From Gammaproteobacteria bacterium (GTDB lineage: Bacteria > Pseudomonadota > Gammaproteobacteria > Steroidobacterales > Rariloculaceae): a stretch of DNA of 62,065 nt. Shown in pieces: positions 24,286 through 31,966 of the stretch. The notes beneath the pieces are model-generated. The model was not told the origin of the DNA. It did no database searches and worked only from the letters and a program-made list of their open reading frames with translations. The position numbers and the translations under genes were made by a program. The stretch's first letter is position 1, and every line of letters starts with the position of its first letter. The DNA is taken from assembly GCA_022825505.1 (NCBI GenBank), contig JAJDWR010000007.1, positions 1-62,065 on the forward strand, read 5' to 3'.

Positions 24286-26984
24286 CGGGAACTCTCCCAC
24301 CCGGTCAGGCGCGTGAAGTCATCGTAAGGATCGCCTCCCGAAACCGAGCGGAGACCTTCGTCCGGAGGAGTCGACTGTTCGTCCGGTTCGGTATGGTCCG
24401 TGACGACCTCGATCCGCCCCGCTCCCAGTTGCTCCCAACGCCAATCGCACGTGACCCGGAGGCGATCCCAAAGCTCCGCCGTACCGCTGCCGTCCTCCGG
24501 CGAGTGCACGATGGCATCGGGAAAGCTCGCCCGGTTGGCGGCGAGCATGTTTCCGGTCGCGAGGATGAAGAACGCGCCCGCAGGCCATGTGTCGCTCCCG
24601 TCCCTGCTCTTCTGCATGTAGGCGTAGGTGGCAAGCTGCAGGGCGCGATTCTCCGCCAGCAAACCGCCGCGGTATTTCTCTCCGGCCCACTTGACGTCGA
24701 GAACGGCGCGCTGCCCGTTGCCGCGGGTCAACAACAGGTCGATGGTGCCCGTCAGGCGGCGCCCCTCGAACGGAGCCTCCCCCGAGTCCTCGGCCGCCGC
24801 CTCCACCACTCCTGCCGACCGGAGGTGTTCAAGGAGCCGGACCAGCGCCCGCTCCAGCGTTGCCGCGACTCGCTGGCGATCCACGCCGCGTCCGTGCCCA
24901 AGCAACACGGCGCCTTCGCGTTGGATAATTCCGGGCAGTTCGGAGCGTACCCAGGCGAGCACGGCCTCGTCCGGCATGTTCCGCCAATCGCGCTGCGTCG
25001 AGAAGAACTCCTCGAACAGGCGGTGGCCGAGGTTTCCCAACAGGCGGGTACCGTCCATCACCGCTGCGGCGCGGCCGGCGCGGAGCCGCGCGGCGTACTG
25101 CAATACCCACTCGTGCGGATAATCGCAGAGCTTCGAGAGACTGGAATAGGACTCGACCTCGCGCGGCGATACCGGGTATTCCTCCGGCAGCGACCACCAT
25201 CTTCGGGGCGCTCGCAAGTGCCTGAGCGGCAGCTCGCGCGTGCGAACTCCCAGCGGCTGGAGGGTTGCGCCTCCCCCGAGTAACACCGGCTCGATCTCCA
25301 CCGTCGCCTGCCCGTCGAACAGGCTCTCGATGCGTGTCCACAGCGGATGCGCGCCGCGCTCGTTGTGGTGCGCGACCAGGACCAGTCGCTCGCTCGCATT
25401 GCACAGGGGCCTCAGCCATTCCCGGCTGCGCCGGCGAACGATGTCGTCGATTTCCGGCAGGTCCACGCCGGATGCGCGCAGCGCGTCGAGCTCCCGCCGC
25501 GACCAGGGATAGGAGATGGCAGTCGACTCACGCGCGAGATTCCACCAGACCACGGTCGGCCAGGAACCCGTCACCGCAGCCGGTGCGGTGGTCGCCCTTG
25601 CGCGCCCGGCCTCGGCGTAGGTCGACGGGTCCGGCGCATCGGTCGTCACCTCGTCGATCCGCCGCTGAAGCTCGAGCCGTTCGATGCGCCGGGCGCCTGA
25701 TTGCCGAAGTTCCGCCAGTTCCGTGAGAAGCGCGTTTGCCTGCGCGTGTGCCGCCGCGAACATCGCAGCTTCGGACTCGCTCTCCACGGTATTGGCTTGC
25801 GTGCTCGCCCAGGCCGAGACACGTCCCGTACGCTCGAGGAGCGTCTCAATAGGCGCTCCCACGTCGGGATCGAATCGCTCCGCCTCCAGCCAGAACGCGA
25901 TGTCGGATCGAAGCCGCTCGACCTCCTTCTCCCCGGCCTCGTCACGTTCCCGCCGCGTTTGCGCGATCCCTTCAATTGCATTGATCCATTCCGGGCCGCC
26001 GATGCCGGGAGACGCAGCCACGGCATCGGCCAGCCGCCACCGTATCCACCTCGGCAGAGGACCGCTGGGATGAAGCAGAAACTGCAGCATCCGGTGCGGG
26101 TCCACCGGCTCCCACACCAACGCCAGAGCGAGCTTCAATACCTGCGTGGCCGACCGAAACCGCGTGTAGTGCCGAAAACCGCACCGCGGCAAACCCGCGC
26201 GTTCAAGCGCGTTATCCAGCACGATCCCGTCGACCTCGGCAACCAGGAGCGTCCTGCCGATTCCCCCGGTTTCCAGCAGGAATTCGGCGATCGCGTCCGC
26301 AGAGAGGTCCTTCGAGGCGGACTTCACCAAAACGAGTGAACCGTCGCCCTGCAGGGACTCGCGTTCCGCGCCGCCATCCTCGTCACGATCGGCCATCGAC
26401 AGCAGCCGCCTCTGCACCCGCGCAAGATCGGAATCCCGCAGACCGGTTACCGCGAGTTCGAGTCCGGGCGCGGGGACCCACGGCAAGGCACGGACCACCC
26501 GCTGCCAGGCATGAGGAAGGTCCTCGACAGGCGTGTGAAGTTCGACCTGCCCGATCTGGGTCCGGCGCTCGGCGAGCGCCTCCGCCACGCGCTGCAGGCG
26601 CTCCCCGTGCGTGGGCGGCACGCGGTTCCTGGCGATGGCTTCGACGGCGGCCATGTCGGCGAGGCGCGCGGGCGCATCGTCCGGGAACGTGCCGTTCCAA
26701 CCGGCCTCGTACCACTGTGCCCGCCAATCCAGGAGCGTCCGTGCGACGTTGATCGGGTCGATTTCCAGCGACCGATGGAAGAACCGGTCCGGGGTTGACG
26801 CTTCGCGCAGGCACTGGAGGTAGCTGAAAGGCGCTTCGCTCGGGTGCGTGTTCGGCGTCGGCAACCCGAGTTGGGTTTCCAGCACCTGGAGGAAACCCAT
26901 TGGGCCGAGCGTGATTTCGCCCGCCGCGTTCCGCGAAGCCGCCGGGTTCAGGCCGTCAAGGTGGAGTCCGAAAGCGATTCGCAT
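24282..26984 (-). CDS. addB: AddB-like PD-(D/E)XK nuclease subunit
   Basis: Protein of 900 residues forming the partner of the AddA-like helicase. The N-terminal two-thirds is a divergent helicase-like scaffold without a visible Walker A motif, as in RexB-type subunits. The C-terminal nuclease begins at YSSLSKLCDYPHEWVLQYAA and contains RLTGTIDLLLTRGNGQRAVL followed by DVKWAG, which gives the Asp and Asp-x-Lys catalytic residues. I do not see the cysteine cluster that forms the iron-sulfur staple in classical AddB; only isolated Cys residues are present. The small bridging ORF overlaps its stop codon. The first gene of the unit starts divergent from the hsdM stub. Confidence 0.75.
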   Translation of the reverse strand: MRIAFGLHLDGLNPAASRNAAGEITLGPMGFLQVLETQLGLPTPNTHPSEAPFSYLQCLREASTPDRFFHRSLEIDPINVARTLLDWRAQWYEAGWNGTFPDDAPARLADMAAVEAIARNRVPPTHGERLQRVAEALAERRTQIGQVELHTPVEDLPHAWQRVVRALPWVPAPGLELAVTGLRDSDLARVQRRLLSMADRDEDGGAERESLQGDGSLVLVKSASKDLSADAIAEFLLETGGIGRTLLVAEVDGIVLDNALERAGLPRCGFRHYTRFRSATQVLKLALALVWEPVDPHRMLQFLLHPSGPLPRWIRWRLADAVAASPGIGGPEWINAIEGIAQTRRERDEAGEKEVERLRSDIAFWLEAERFDPDVGAPIETLLERTGRVSAWASTQANTVESESEAAMFAAAHAQANALLTELAELRQSGARRIERLELQRRIDEVTTDAPDPSTYAEAGRARATTAPAAVTGSWPTVVWWNLARESTAISYPWSRRELDALRASGVDLPEIDDIVRRRSREWLRPLCNASERLVLVAHHNERGAHPLWTRIESLFDGQATVEIEPVLLGGGATLQPLGVRTRELPLRHLRAPRRWWSLPEEYPVSPREVESYSSLSKLCDYPHEWVLQYAARLRAGRAAAVMDGTRLLGNLGHRLFEEFFSTQRDWRNMPDEAVLAWVRSELPGIIQREGAVLLGHGRGVDRQRVAATLERALVRLLEHLRSAGVVEAAAEDSGEAPFEGRRLTGTIDLLLTRGNGQRAVLDVKWAGEKYRGGLLAENRALQLATYAYMQKSRDGSDTWPAGAFFILATGNMLAANRASFPDAIVHSPEDGSGTAELWDRLRVTCDWRWEQLGAGRIEVVTDHTEPDEQSTPPDEGLRSVSGGDPYDDFTRLTGWESSR

Positions 26985-27179
26985 GCTCGATTCTCAGTAT
27001 TGCCGATCCATAACGCTGACGAATCGGTGGGCGAGTATATATCGTGGGGCAGCCCGAACAATTGCCCGCAATCTCCAGACAGGCCGGCGCCTCGATCAGA
27101 AGGAGATGCCGCGCTCTCACCCCGACGGGCTAAAATGGCCCGCTTCGCGGCGCCAGCCAGTGAACGTTCAAGGACAAAC

Positions 27180-27302
27180 ATGACAGCCGACATAAACTGG
27201 ATCGCGAACTACATATGGGGCATCTGCGACGATGTTCTTCGCGACCTCTACACCCGCGGCAAGTATCGGGACGCCGTCCTGCCCATGACGGCACTGGCCT
27301 GA
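27180..27302 (+). pseudogene. N-terminal stub of a type I restriction methylase (HsdM)
   Basis: Forty codons starting at an ATG with AGGA 5 bases upstream encode MTADINWIANYIWGICDDVL and then RDLYTRGKYRDAVLPMTALA. This is the characteristic N-terminus of HsdM subunits (family consensus IANYIWGIADDVLRD, RGKYRDVILPMTVLRRLD). A stop follows exactly where the family continues with LRRLD, and no later HsdM, HsdS or HsdR sequence is seen downstream. The rest of the restriction-modification operon has therefore been deleted, leaving the promoter-proximal end. A methyltransferase gene of another family now follows 44 bases later. Confidence 0.75.
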
Positions 27303-27346
27303 GGACGGCATCACCAGTGGGCCTTTGAAGATGACAATGCAAAAAG

Positions 27347-28129
27347 ATGGTCGATATCCACCGACACAATAGAGATGCGTGGGATGCTGAGTCTCGCAGC
27401 GGATCAAGCCCATGGTGCCAGCCGGTTGATGAGTCCACTATCAGGAAAGCCCGTAACGGCCATTGGAAAGTAATCCTCACCCCGAAGCGATGTGTTCCGC
27501 CGACCTGGTTTGATGGCGTGGACGGCAAGCGAGTGCTTTGCCTCGCATCGGGTGGCGGCCAACAAGCTCCTGTTCTCGCGGCAGCGGGAGCGAGAGTTAC
27601 GAGTTTTGACATCTCGAAGGAACAACTCGCGAAAGACGAATTGGTGGCGACGAGAGAGGACCTGGACATTGAGCTTGTTCAAGGTGATATGACTGACCTT
27701 TCATGCTTTGAAGCTGAACATTTCGATCTGGTGTTCCACCCTGTCTCCAATGTCTTTTGCAGCGATGTCCGAGTTGTGTGGCGCGAATGCCATCGCGTAC
27801 TCGCAATCGGAGGGCGACTCTTGGCGGGTTTCATGAATCCTGCCTTTTTTCTGTTCGATCATGACTCGGTGGACAAAGCAGAGCCCCTCCTGGTCCGGAA
27901 TCGCCTGCCACTTGCGGAAGCTACCGATTTGCCTCCGGGAAAGCTGAAACAACGACTCGATGGACCTGCAGCGCTTGAATTCAGCCATAGCCTGAATGAC
28001 CAGATAGGGGGTCAGACAGACGCGGGGTTTGTGATTGCCGGATTCTATGAGGACGGTTGGACTGACGAGGCAAGCCGATTGAATCCGTATATGCCGATCT
28101 TTATTGCTACGCTGGCGCTGAAGACATAG
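27347..28129 (+). CDS. Class I SAM-dependent methyltransferase
   Basis: Soluble protein of 260 residues with a Methyltransf_11-like Rossmann core. Motif I is VLCLASGGGQQAPVLAAAGA, followed by an acidic end of strand 2 (VTSFDISKEQLAKD), VQGDMTD and HFDLVFHPVSN, then VWRECHRVLAIGGRLLAGFM as motif post-I. This family methylates small molecules more often than DNA, and the substrate is unknown. It starts 44 bases after the HsdM stub and ends 19 bases before the VOC gene, so the last two are probably co-transcribed. Its base composition is less GC-rich than the core genes, hinting at transfer. Confidence 0.85.
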   Translation: MVDIHRHNRDAWDAESRSGSSPWCQPVDESTIRKARNGHWKVILTPKRCVPPTWFDGVDGKRVLCLASGGGQQAPVLAAAGARVTSFDISKEQLAKDELVATREDLDIELVQGDMTDLSCFEAEHFDLVFHPVSNVFCSDVRVVWRECHRVLAIGGRLLAGFMNPAFFLFDHDSVDKAEPLLVRNRLPLAEATDLPPGKLKQRLDGPAALEFSHSLNDQIGGQTDAGFVIAGFYEDGWTDEASRLNPYMPIFIATLALKT

Positions 28130-28148
28130 CCAATATTCGGGAAGCACG

Positions 28149-28616
28149 ATGAGATTAATCACTCCTTTTCTCTGGTTCGACGGCAACGCAGAAGAAGCCG
28201 TCGAATTCTATTGCTCGGTTTTCCCCGACTCGGAAATCACCCGCGTAAGCTACAAACCCGATGAACCCGGGGCCGGATCGGTGTTGACGATTGAATTCAA
28301 GCTGCGCGGGGAAGAATTCATCGCTCTCAACGGAGGACCGCAATTTCAGTTCTCCGAGGCGCTTTCCCTGATGGTGGCCTGCGAAACGCAGGAGGAGATC
28401 GACTACTACTGGGACAAGCTGGCGAAAGACGGAGTACCGATGGCCTGCGGATGGCTGAAAGACCGCTACGGTCTCGCATGGCAGATCACACCGGCCGAAT
28501 TCCTCGACATGATCGACAGCGAAGACATGGAACACAATTCCCGGGTCATGGCAGCGATGAACACCATGATCAAGTTCGACCTGGAGGCGTTGCGGGCCGC
28601 CAATCGGGGGGAATGA
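28149..28616 (+). CDS. VOC-family protein (PhnB-like)
   Basis: Soluble protein of 155 residues with the beta-alpha-beta-beta-beta fold of the vicinal oxygen chelate superfamily. MRLITPFLWFDGNAEEAVEF and FYCSVFPDSEITRVSY are typical of the PhnB / 3-demethylubiquinone methyltransferase-like group, as are FIALNGGPQFQFSEALSLMV and GWLKDRYGLAWQITP. No enzymatic role is established for this group in general. It lies 19 bases after the methyltransferase gene and is convergent with the vapC-like gene at 28665. Confidence 0.88.
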   Translation: MRLITPFLWFDGNAEEAVEFYCSVFPDSEITRVSYKPDEPGAGSVLTIEFKLRGEEFIALNGGPQFQFSEALSLMVACETQEEIDYYWDKLAKDGVPMACGWLKDRYGLAWQITPAEFLDMIDSEDMEHNSRVMAAMNTMIKFDLEALRAANRGE

Positions 28617-28664
28617 TCATTCGGCCTGGCCAGCTCCGACGAGGTGGCGCGCCTGATTGACCCG

Positions 28665-29072
28665 TCACGGATAGAGTTCGAATCTCTTGCCTCGTGCGTT
28701 GCGCAGCACGGAAAAGTGCCGGCGATCAAGCGTGATGATCCGGTCGGTACCCAGCCTTATGGCCAGTACAGCAACTGAGGCATCCACGGTGCCCAGCGGC
28801 AAGTCCGCGTACTGGCGAACGAATCCGCCTATTTGTTGCCAGTCATCGGGGTCTGGGGCGATGACCGGAAATTCCGCTAGGCCTTCCAGGAAGCGGGCTT
28901 CCACGTCCGCACCGTGGCGTTTGCCCAGAAAATAGGCCACTTCGGCGACGCACAACGCGGGAATGACGATGTCGGCCGCACTTCCCGACAACACCTTCAC
29001 GCACGCGGTATGATCCGGGTCCGCAACGTTGACAGAAGCCAGTAGCGGACCGCTGTCAGCGATCGCCAGCAA
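28665..29072 (-). CDS. VapC-type PIN-domain toxin
   Basis: PIN-domain ribonuclease of 135 residues. The acidic metal-binding residues are visible at IADSGPLLA, ALCVAEVAYFLG, LPLGTVDASVAVLA and RIITLDRRHFSVLR, the standard PIN quartet. It would cleave RNA unless bound by the antitoxin encoded immediately upstream. The two genes overlap by 17 bases. The start is a TTG at 29072, chosen because the fold begins there and no ATG or GTG is available in frame before the first strand. Confidence 0.88.
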   Translation of the reverse strand: MLAIADSGPLLASVNVADPDHTACVKVLSGSAADIVIPALCVAEVAYFLGKRHGADVEARFLEGLAEFPVIAPDPDDWQQIGGFVRQYADLPLGTVDASVAVLAIRLGTDRIITLDRRHFSVLRNARGKRFELYP

Positions 29073-29304
29073 TGTCGGTCGTCCAGTTGCGACTCAGTTC
29101 GGCGTCCAGATCCCGCGCGGCAGGGGCATCGCGGTCCACCAGGCCCTGCCACGGAAGCTTGCGCCCCCGGTGCCTGTAAAGATGTTGCTCAAGCGCCTGG
29201 CGAACCACAGCCGACAGACTCACGCCCCGGCGATGCGCCTCGCGCTGGGCCATCTGGGCCAGGTCCTCCGGCATCGAGATTGTTGCTCTGGGCATTGGAT
29301 TCAT
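29056..29304 (-). CDS. VapB-type ribbon-helix-helix antitoxin
   Basis: Small protein of 82 residues. The ribbon-helix-helix DNA-binding motif is PRATISMPEDLAQMAQREAH followed by RRGVSLSAVVRQALEQHLYR. The C-terminal tail (about residues 45-82) would wrap and inhibit the toxin. The ATG at 29304 is chosen, with 29295 as an alternative that gives MPRATIS directly. It is first in the operon and overlaps the toxin gene by 17 bases. Such antitoxins repress their own promoter, and a candidate operator lies about 32 bases upstream. Confidence 0.85.
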   Translation of the reverse strand: MNPMPRATISMPEDLAQMAQREAHRRGVSLSAVVRQALEQHLYRHRGRKLPWQGLVDRDAPAARDLDAELSRNWTTDIAGDR

Positions 29305-29335
29305 CTCGTATGAAGTGATGCACAGCATACTCCAT

Positions 29336-29356
29336 GTGGCCAGTGTGTAGCCACAC
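29336..29356. promoter_or_regulatory. Candidate operator upstream of the VapB-type gene
   Basis: Overlapping inverted repeats GTGGC (29336-29340) with GCCAC (29350-29354), and GTGTG (29343-29347) with CACAC (29352-29356), lie about 32 bases upstream of the antitoxin start. Palindromes in this position are typical binding sites of ribbon-helix-helix autorepressors. The assignment is by position and symmetry only. Confidence 0.3.
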
Positions 29357-29529
29357 GCGAATGGCCCCTTGTCTCAAGAGAATGCAACAGCGTGTGATGC
29401 CGTGGGCTGTAGAACAGCAATCCCCCTATCCCGACCTCAGCTCTCGACACTCTGAAGAACAAAGAACGTATACCCCGCATCTTCCGAAATTTCGAGTCGC
29501 TCGTCGACAACCACGTTCTTCCCGCCGCA

Positions 29530-29575
29530 TTGACTCGCAGAAATTCCTGCGTTACGTTCCTATTTTACTTTCTGC
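29530..29575 (+). promoter_or_regulatory. Promoter with embedded operator of the Phd-UPF0175 gene
   Basis: A -35 TTGACT (29530-29535) and a -10-like TACGTT (29553-29558) are 17 bases apart. Between them is a perfect inverted repeat, CGCAG (29536-29540) and CTGCG (29547-29551). A wider repeat, GCAGAAA (29537-29543) with TTTCTGC (29569-29575), brackets the -10. A dimeric repressor bound here would block polymerase, as expected for antitoxin autoregulation. Confidence 0.45.
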
Positions 29576-29604
29576 AATAAGTTCCCCCAACAGGTACATA
29601 CACC

Positions 29605-29952
29605 ATGAAAGCCGTAAGTGTTCGCGAACTGAAGAATAATCCCTCGGCGGCGTTGCGCGCGGCGCGCGAGCAACCCGTCATGGTACTCAATCGGCACGAA
29701 CCGGAAGCGGTACTGATTCACCTCCGCGACGACTCGGTACTCAGCGAGTCCGGCGTCCGGCAAGCCATCGCCACGGGCCTGTTTCGGGAACGCAGCCTTT
29801 CCCTGGGTCTCGCGGCGAAGTACGCCGGTCTTGGCGTAGCCGAGTTCATAGAGCATGTGTCGAGGCTCGGAATTCCCGTGATTGCGGGAACGGCTGAAGC
29901 AGTGCGCGACGACGCCAGGTCCGTGGAAGCATGGCGTCGCGGCTCGTCGTAG
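29605..29952 (+). CDS. Antitoxin with Phd-like N-terminus and UPF0175-like C-terminus
   Basis: Protein of 115 residues. Residues 1-40 (MKAVSVRELKNNPSAALRAA, then EQPVMVLNRHEPEAVLIHL) look like the Phd/YefM DNA-binding fold. Residues about 50-115 (VRQAIATGLFRERSLSLGLA, then AKYAGLGVAEFIEHVSRLGI) match UPF0175, a helix-turn-helix antitoxin family. The protein thus combines two antitoxin types. Its stop codon lies 22 bases inside the following PIN-domain gene, the normal layout for UPF0175-DUF3368 pairs. A promoter with an inverted repeat in the spacer lies just upstream. Confidence 0.8.
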   Translation: MKAVSVRELKNNPSAALRAAREQPVMVLNRHEPEAVLIHLRDDSVLSESGVRQAIATGLFRERSLSLGLAAKYAGLGVAEFIEHVSRLGIPVIAGTAEAVRDDARSVEAWRRGSS

Positions 29953-30425
29953 CCGACGCCAGCCCGTTGATCGGACTCGCCGCAGCAGGTGCCTTCGACC
30001 TCTTGCGGCGGCTATTCGGTCAAATCACGATCACCGACAGCGTGCGGGATGAAGTGCTGGCGGGCGGCGAACGACCGGGCGCGCGCGAGTTGGCCGAGGC
30101 CATCGGGGCGGGATGGATCATTGTGGTGAACGCCCCTTGCGATGCGAGTGTTTTTCCTACCCTGGGCGCCGGGGAAGCCAGCACGCTTGTTTACGCAATG
30201 GGACGTTCCGAATCCTGCCTGGTGCTCATGGATGACCTGTCCGGCCGTGCTTATGCACGCGCGAACGGGCTTTCGCTTACCGGCTTGGCAGGTGTTCTCG
30301 TTGCGGCCAGGAAGCATGGGTACGTGGACAGTGTCCGTGCTTTGCTCAAGAAGCTCGAGGCTTGCGATTTTCGACTTTCTCGCGAAGTCATTGACACCCT
30401 GCTCGAACTGGCGGGAGAAGCCTGA
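29931..30425 (+). CDS. DUF3368 PIN-like toxin
   Basis: Protein of 164 residues. The N-terminus RLVVADASPLIGLAAAGAFD and the blocks ITDSVRDEVLAGGERPG, LGAGEASTLVYAMG and LVLMDDLSGRAYARANGL followed by LTGLAGVLVAARKHG are diagnostic of DUF3368, a PIN-like nuclease family. Aspartates in VADASP and MDDLSGR are the likely metal ligands. It overlaps the upstream antitoxin gene by 22 bases, so it is translated with it. This is the second toxin-antitoxin pair within 2 kb; the two pairs are divergent. Confidence 0.87.
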   Translation: MASRLVVADASPLIGLAAAGAFDLLRRLFGQITITDSVRDEVLAGGERPGARELAEAIGAGWIIVVNAPCDASVFPTLGAGEASTLVYAMGRSESCLVLMDDLSGRAYARANGLSLTGLAGVLVAARKHGYVDSVRALLKKLEACDFRLSREVIDTLLELAGEA

Positions 30426-30450
30426 GGCGGCTGCAGGAAGCGCGGACTCG

Positions 30451-30867
30451 TCAGAGCCGGGGCGGCAGCGGGACCTCGCTCAGGGTATCGAGCACGCCAT
30501 CAACGCACTGGGCGCGGGCTCCCTCCTTGAGCTGCTCCGTCAAGTCGTTGACTCTGTCTTCGCCGTATATGGCGAGCTGCACGGCGAGGACAATCGCCTG
30601 AATATAAGCCCGCTCCAGGAACCTCGCTTCGTAAGAGTAGAGGCTCGTGTCGACTAGACGCCGGCCCCGCTCGGCGTAGGCGTCCAGATCGGCCAGTCCC
30701 GTTTCGATGTCGGGCGCGGCGTCCCGCGCCCACTGAAAGAGCAGGTCCCATTTCTGGATGACCGCCTCGCAGTAGTCGTCCGCGACGGCAGCGTCCGCGG
30801 GCTGCGGCTGTTGCGCAGGTACGGACAGCGTCCACAGAAGACCCGCCAGCAGAATCCCGTGCCTCAT
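30451..30867 (-). CDS. Small exported protein of unknown function
   Basis: Predicted periplasmic protein of 138 residues. A signal peptide (MRHGILLAGLLWTLSVPA) is followed by a mostly helical mature part beginning near QQPQPADAAVADDYCEAVIQ. Two cysteines (DDYCEA and AQCVDG) could form a disulfide. I do not recognise a family. It is convergent with the DUF3368 gene and divergent from the DUF6152 genes, so it stands as a single transcription unit. Confidence 0.6.
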   Translation of the reverse strand: MRHGILLAGLLWTLSVPAQQPQPADAAVADDYCEAVIQKWDLLFQWARDAAPDIETGLADLDAYAERGRRLVDTSLYSYEARFLERAYIQAIVLAVQLAIYGEDRVNDLTEQLKEGARAQCVDGVLDTLSEVPLPPRL

Positions 30868-31059
30868 GACTACCCCTACATATGTTGGCAGATGCCGAGT
30901 TTACCTGTATGGGCACTGTGTTGTGGAAACCATTCCAGGCCGCTTTTGACAACGTGTAGCCTGGAGATCACGCGTTTCTGCGCATTTGGTTCGCATGGCG
31001 TGGTATACGCGAACACAAGTCGGCTACACTTGGGAGCAGGGTCAAAAATTCTGGAAACG

Positions 31060-31476
31060 ATGATGCGGGTCAACTTGGTAATTCTGTTTGCGGCTCTCGT
31101 GCTTCCTCTGGGCAGTCAGGCTCACCACTCGTTCGCTCCCTACGATATTCGAACGAAGATCGAGTTTTCGGGTGTCGTGGAGAGTTGGCGTTTTGCCCGG
31201 CCCCATCCGATTCTGGAGCTGAAAGCGGAAGGCGGAGAGGAGCATGTCTGGCGCATAGAGGTCGCCACCAGGCGATGGGAGCAGCAGGAGATTCCCACGG
31301 ACGCCATCGAGGAAGGAGACGTACTGGATGTTGTGGTCTGGCCGGCCAGAGATGGCTCGCCCGAAGGTGTCCTGAGCGCCTTCACCAAACACGGGGTATA
31401 CACGCTCATCCACGAAGAGGTTCGGCAGAGATCCGCCAACGAAGCGGCTGAGGCGGCTGAAGCCGCTGGAAACTGA
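31060..31476 (+). CDS. DUF6152-family exported protein
   Basis: Protein of 138 residues with signal peptide (MMRVNLVILFAALVLPLG, cut at SQA) and the family hallmark AHHSFAPYDIRTKIEFSGVV. RPHPILELKAEGGEEHVWRI and GDVLDVVVWPARDG are the other conserved strands. The family is a small periplasmic beta barrel (OB-like) of unknown function, often found as tandem paralogues beside dehydrogenases and cytochromes. The ATG at 31060 is preferred: GGAA lies just upstream and the signal peptide starts there, although the frame is open further back. A paralogue follows at 31513. Confidence 0.85.
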   Translation: MMRVNLVILFAALVLPLGSQAHHSFAPYDIRTKIEFSGVVESWRFARPHPILELKAEGGEEHVWRIEVATRRWEQQEIPTDAIEEGDVLDVVVWPARDGSPEGVLSAFTKHGVYTLIHEEVRQRSANEAAEAAEAAGN

Positions 31477-31512
31477 TTCATTTGCCTTGGCTTCGACAGG
31501 AGTGATATTCCG

Positions 31513-31959
31513 GTGAAAATCAAACTAACGATTCTTTCTCTTGGGTCTCTTTTGGTCGCCGGCTCTGCATCTGCTCATCACTCCTTTGCTCCCTACGACA
31601 TCCGGAACCCCGTTGACATGGCGGGCGTCGCCGTCGACTTCGTGTACAGGCGTCCTCACCCCATGCTCACTTTCCTTGATGAGGAAAACGTGGAGTGGGA
31701 AATCGAAGTACCCGTTCGGTTCTGGGAGCGCGCCGGGCTACCGCAGGACGCGATCGAACCGGGCGATGAGATCATCGTCCGCGGTTTCCCCGCCCGAACG
31801 GGGGTTGCAAAGATGGCCCTGGCCGCTTTCGAGAAGGAAGGGACGTTCTACAGCGTCCACGAACAGGTCGGCCAAAGATCCGCCAACGAGGCCGCCGATG
31901 CCATCGAGAGCGGCGAATCGCTCGAATCCGTGCTGGAACGCTTCGCCGACGAAGAGTAA
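31513..31959 (+). CDS. Second DUF6152-family exported protein
   Basis: Protein of 148 residues, paralogous to the gene at 31060. It has a signal peptide (MKIKLTILSLGSLLVAGS), then AHHSFAPYDIRNPVDMAGVA, RRPHPMLTFLDEENVEWEIE and GDEIIVRGFPARTG. The two share the C-terminal VRQRSANEAA/VGQRSANEAADAIE motif, which shows recent duplication within this lineage. It starts at GTG with an AGGAG ribosome site 10 bases upstream, and the 36-base gap to the first copy suggests one operon. It ends 7 bases before the convergent sulfatase. Confidence 0.85.
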   Translation: MKIKLTILSLGSLLVAGSASAHHSFAPYDIRNPVDMAGVAVDFVYRRPHPMLTFLDEENVEWEIEVPVRFWERAGLPQDAIEPGDEIIVRGFPARTGVAKMALAAFEKEGTFYSVHEQVGQRSANEAADAIESGESLESVLERFADEE

Positions 31960-31966
31960 GTATCGC

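Noticed and set aside
21974..24316. A 780-codon plus-strand open frame antisense to addA
   Set aside because: The composition (His/Arg/Pro-rich) and lack of any family match mark it as a shadow of the helicase gene.
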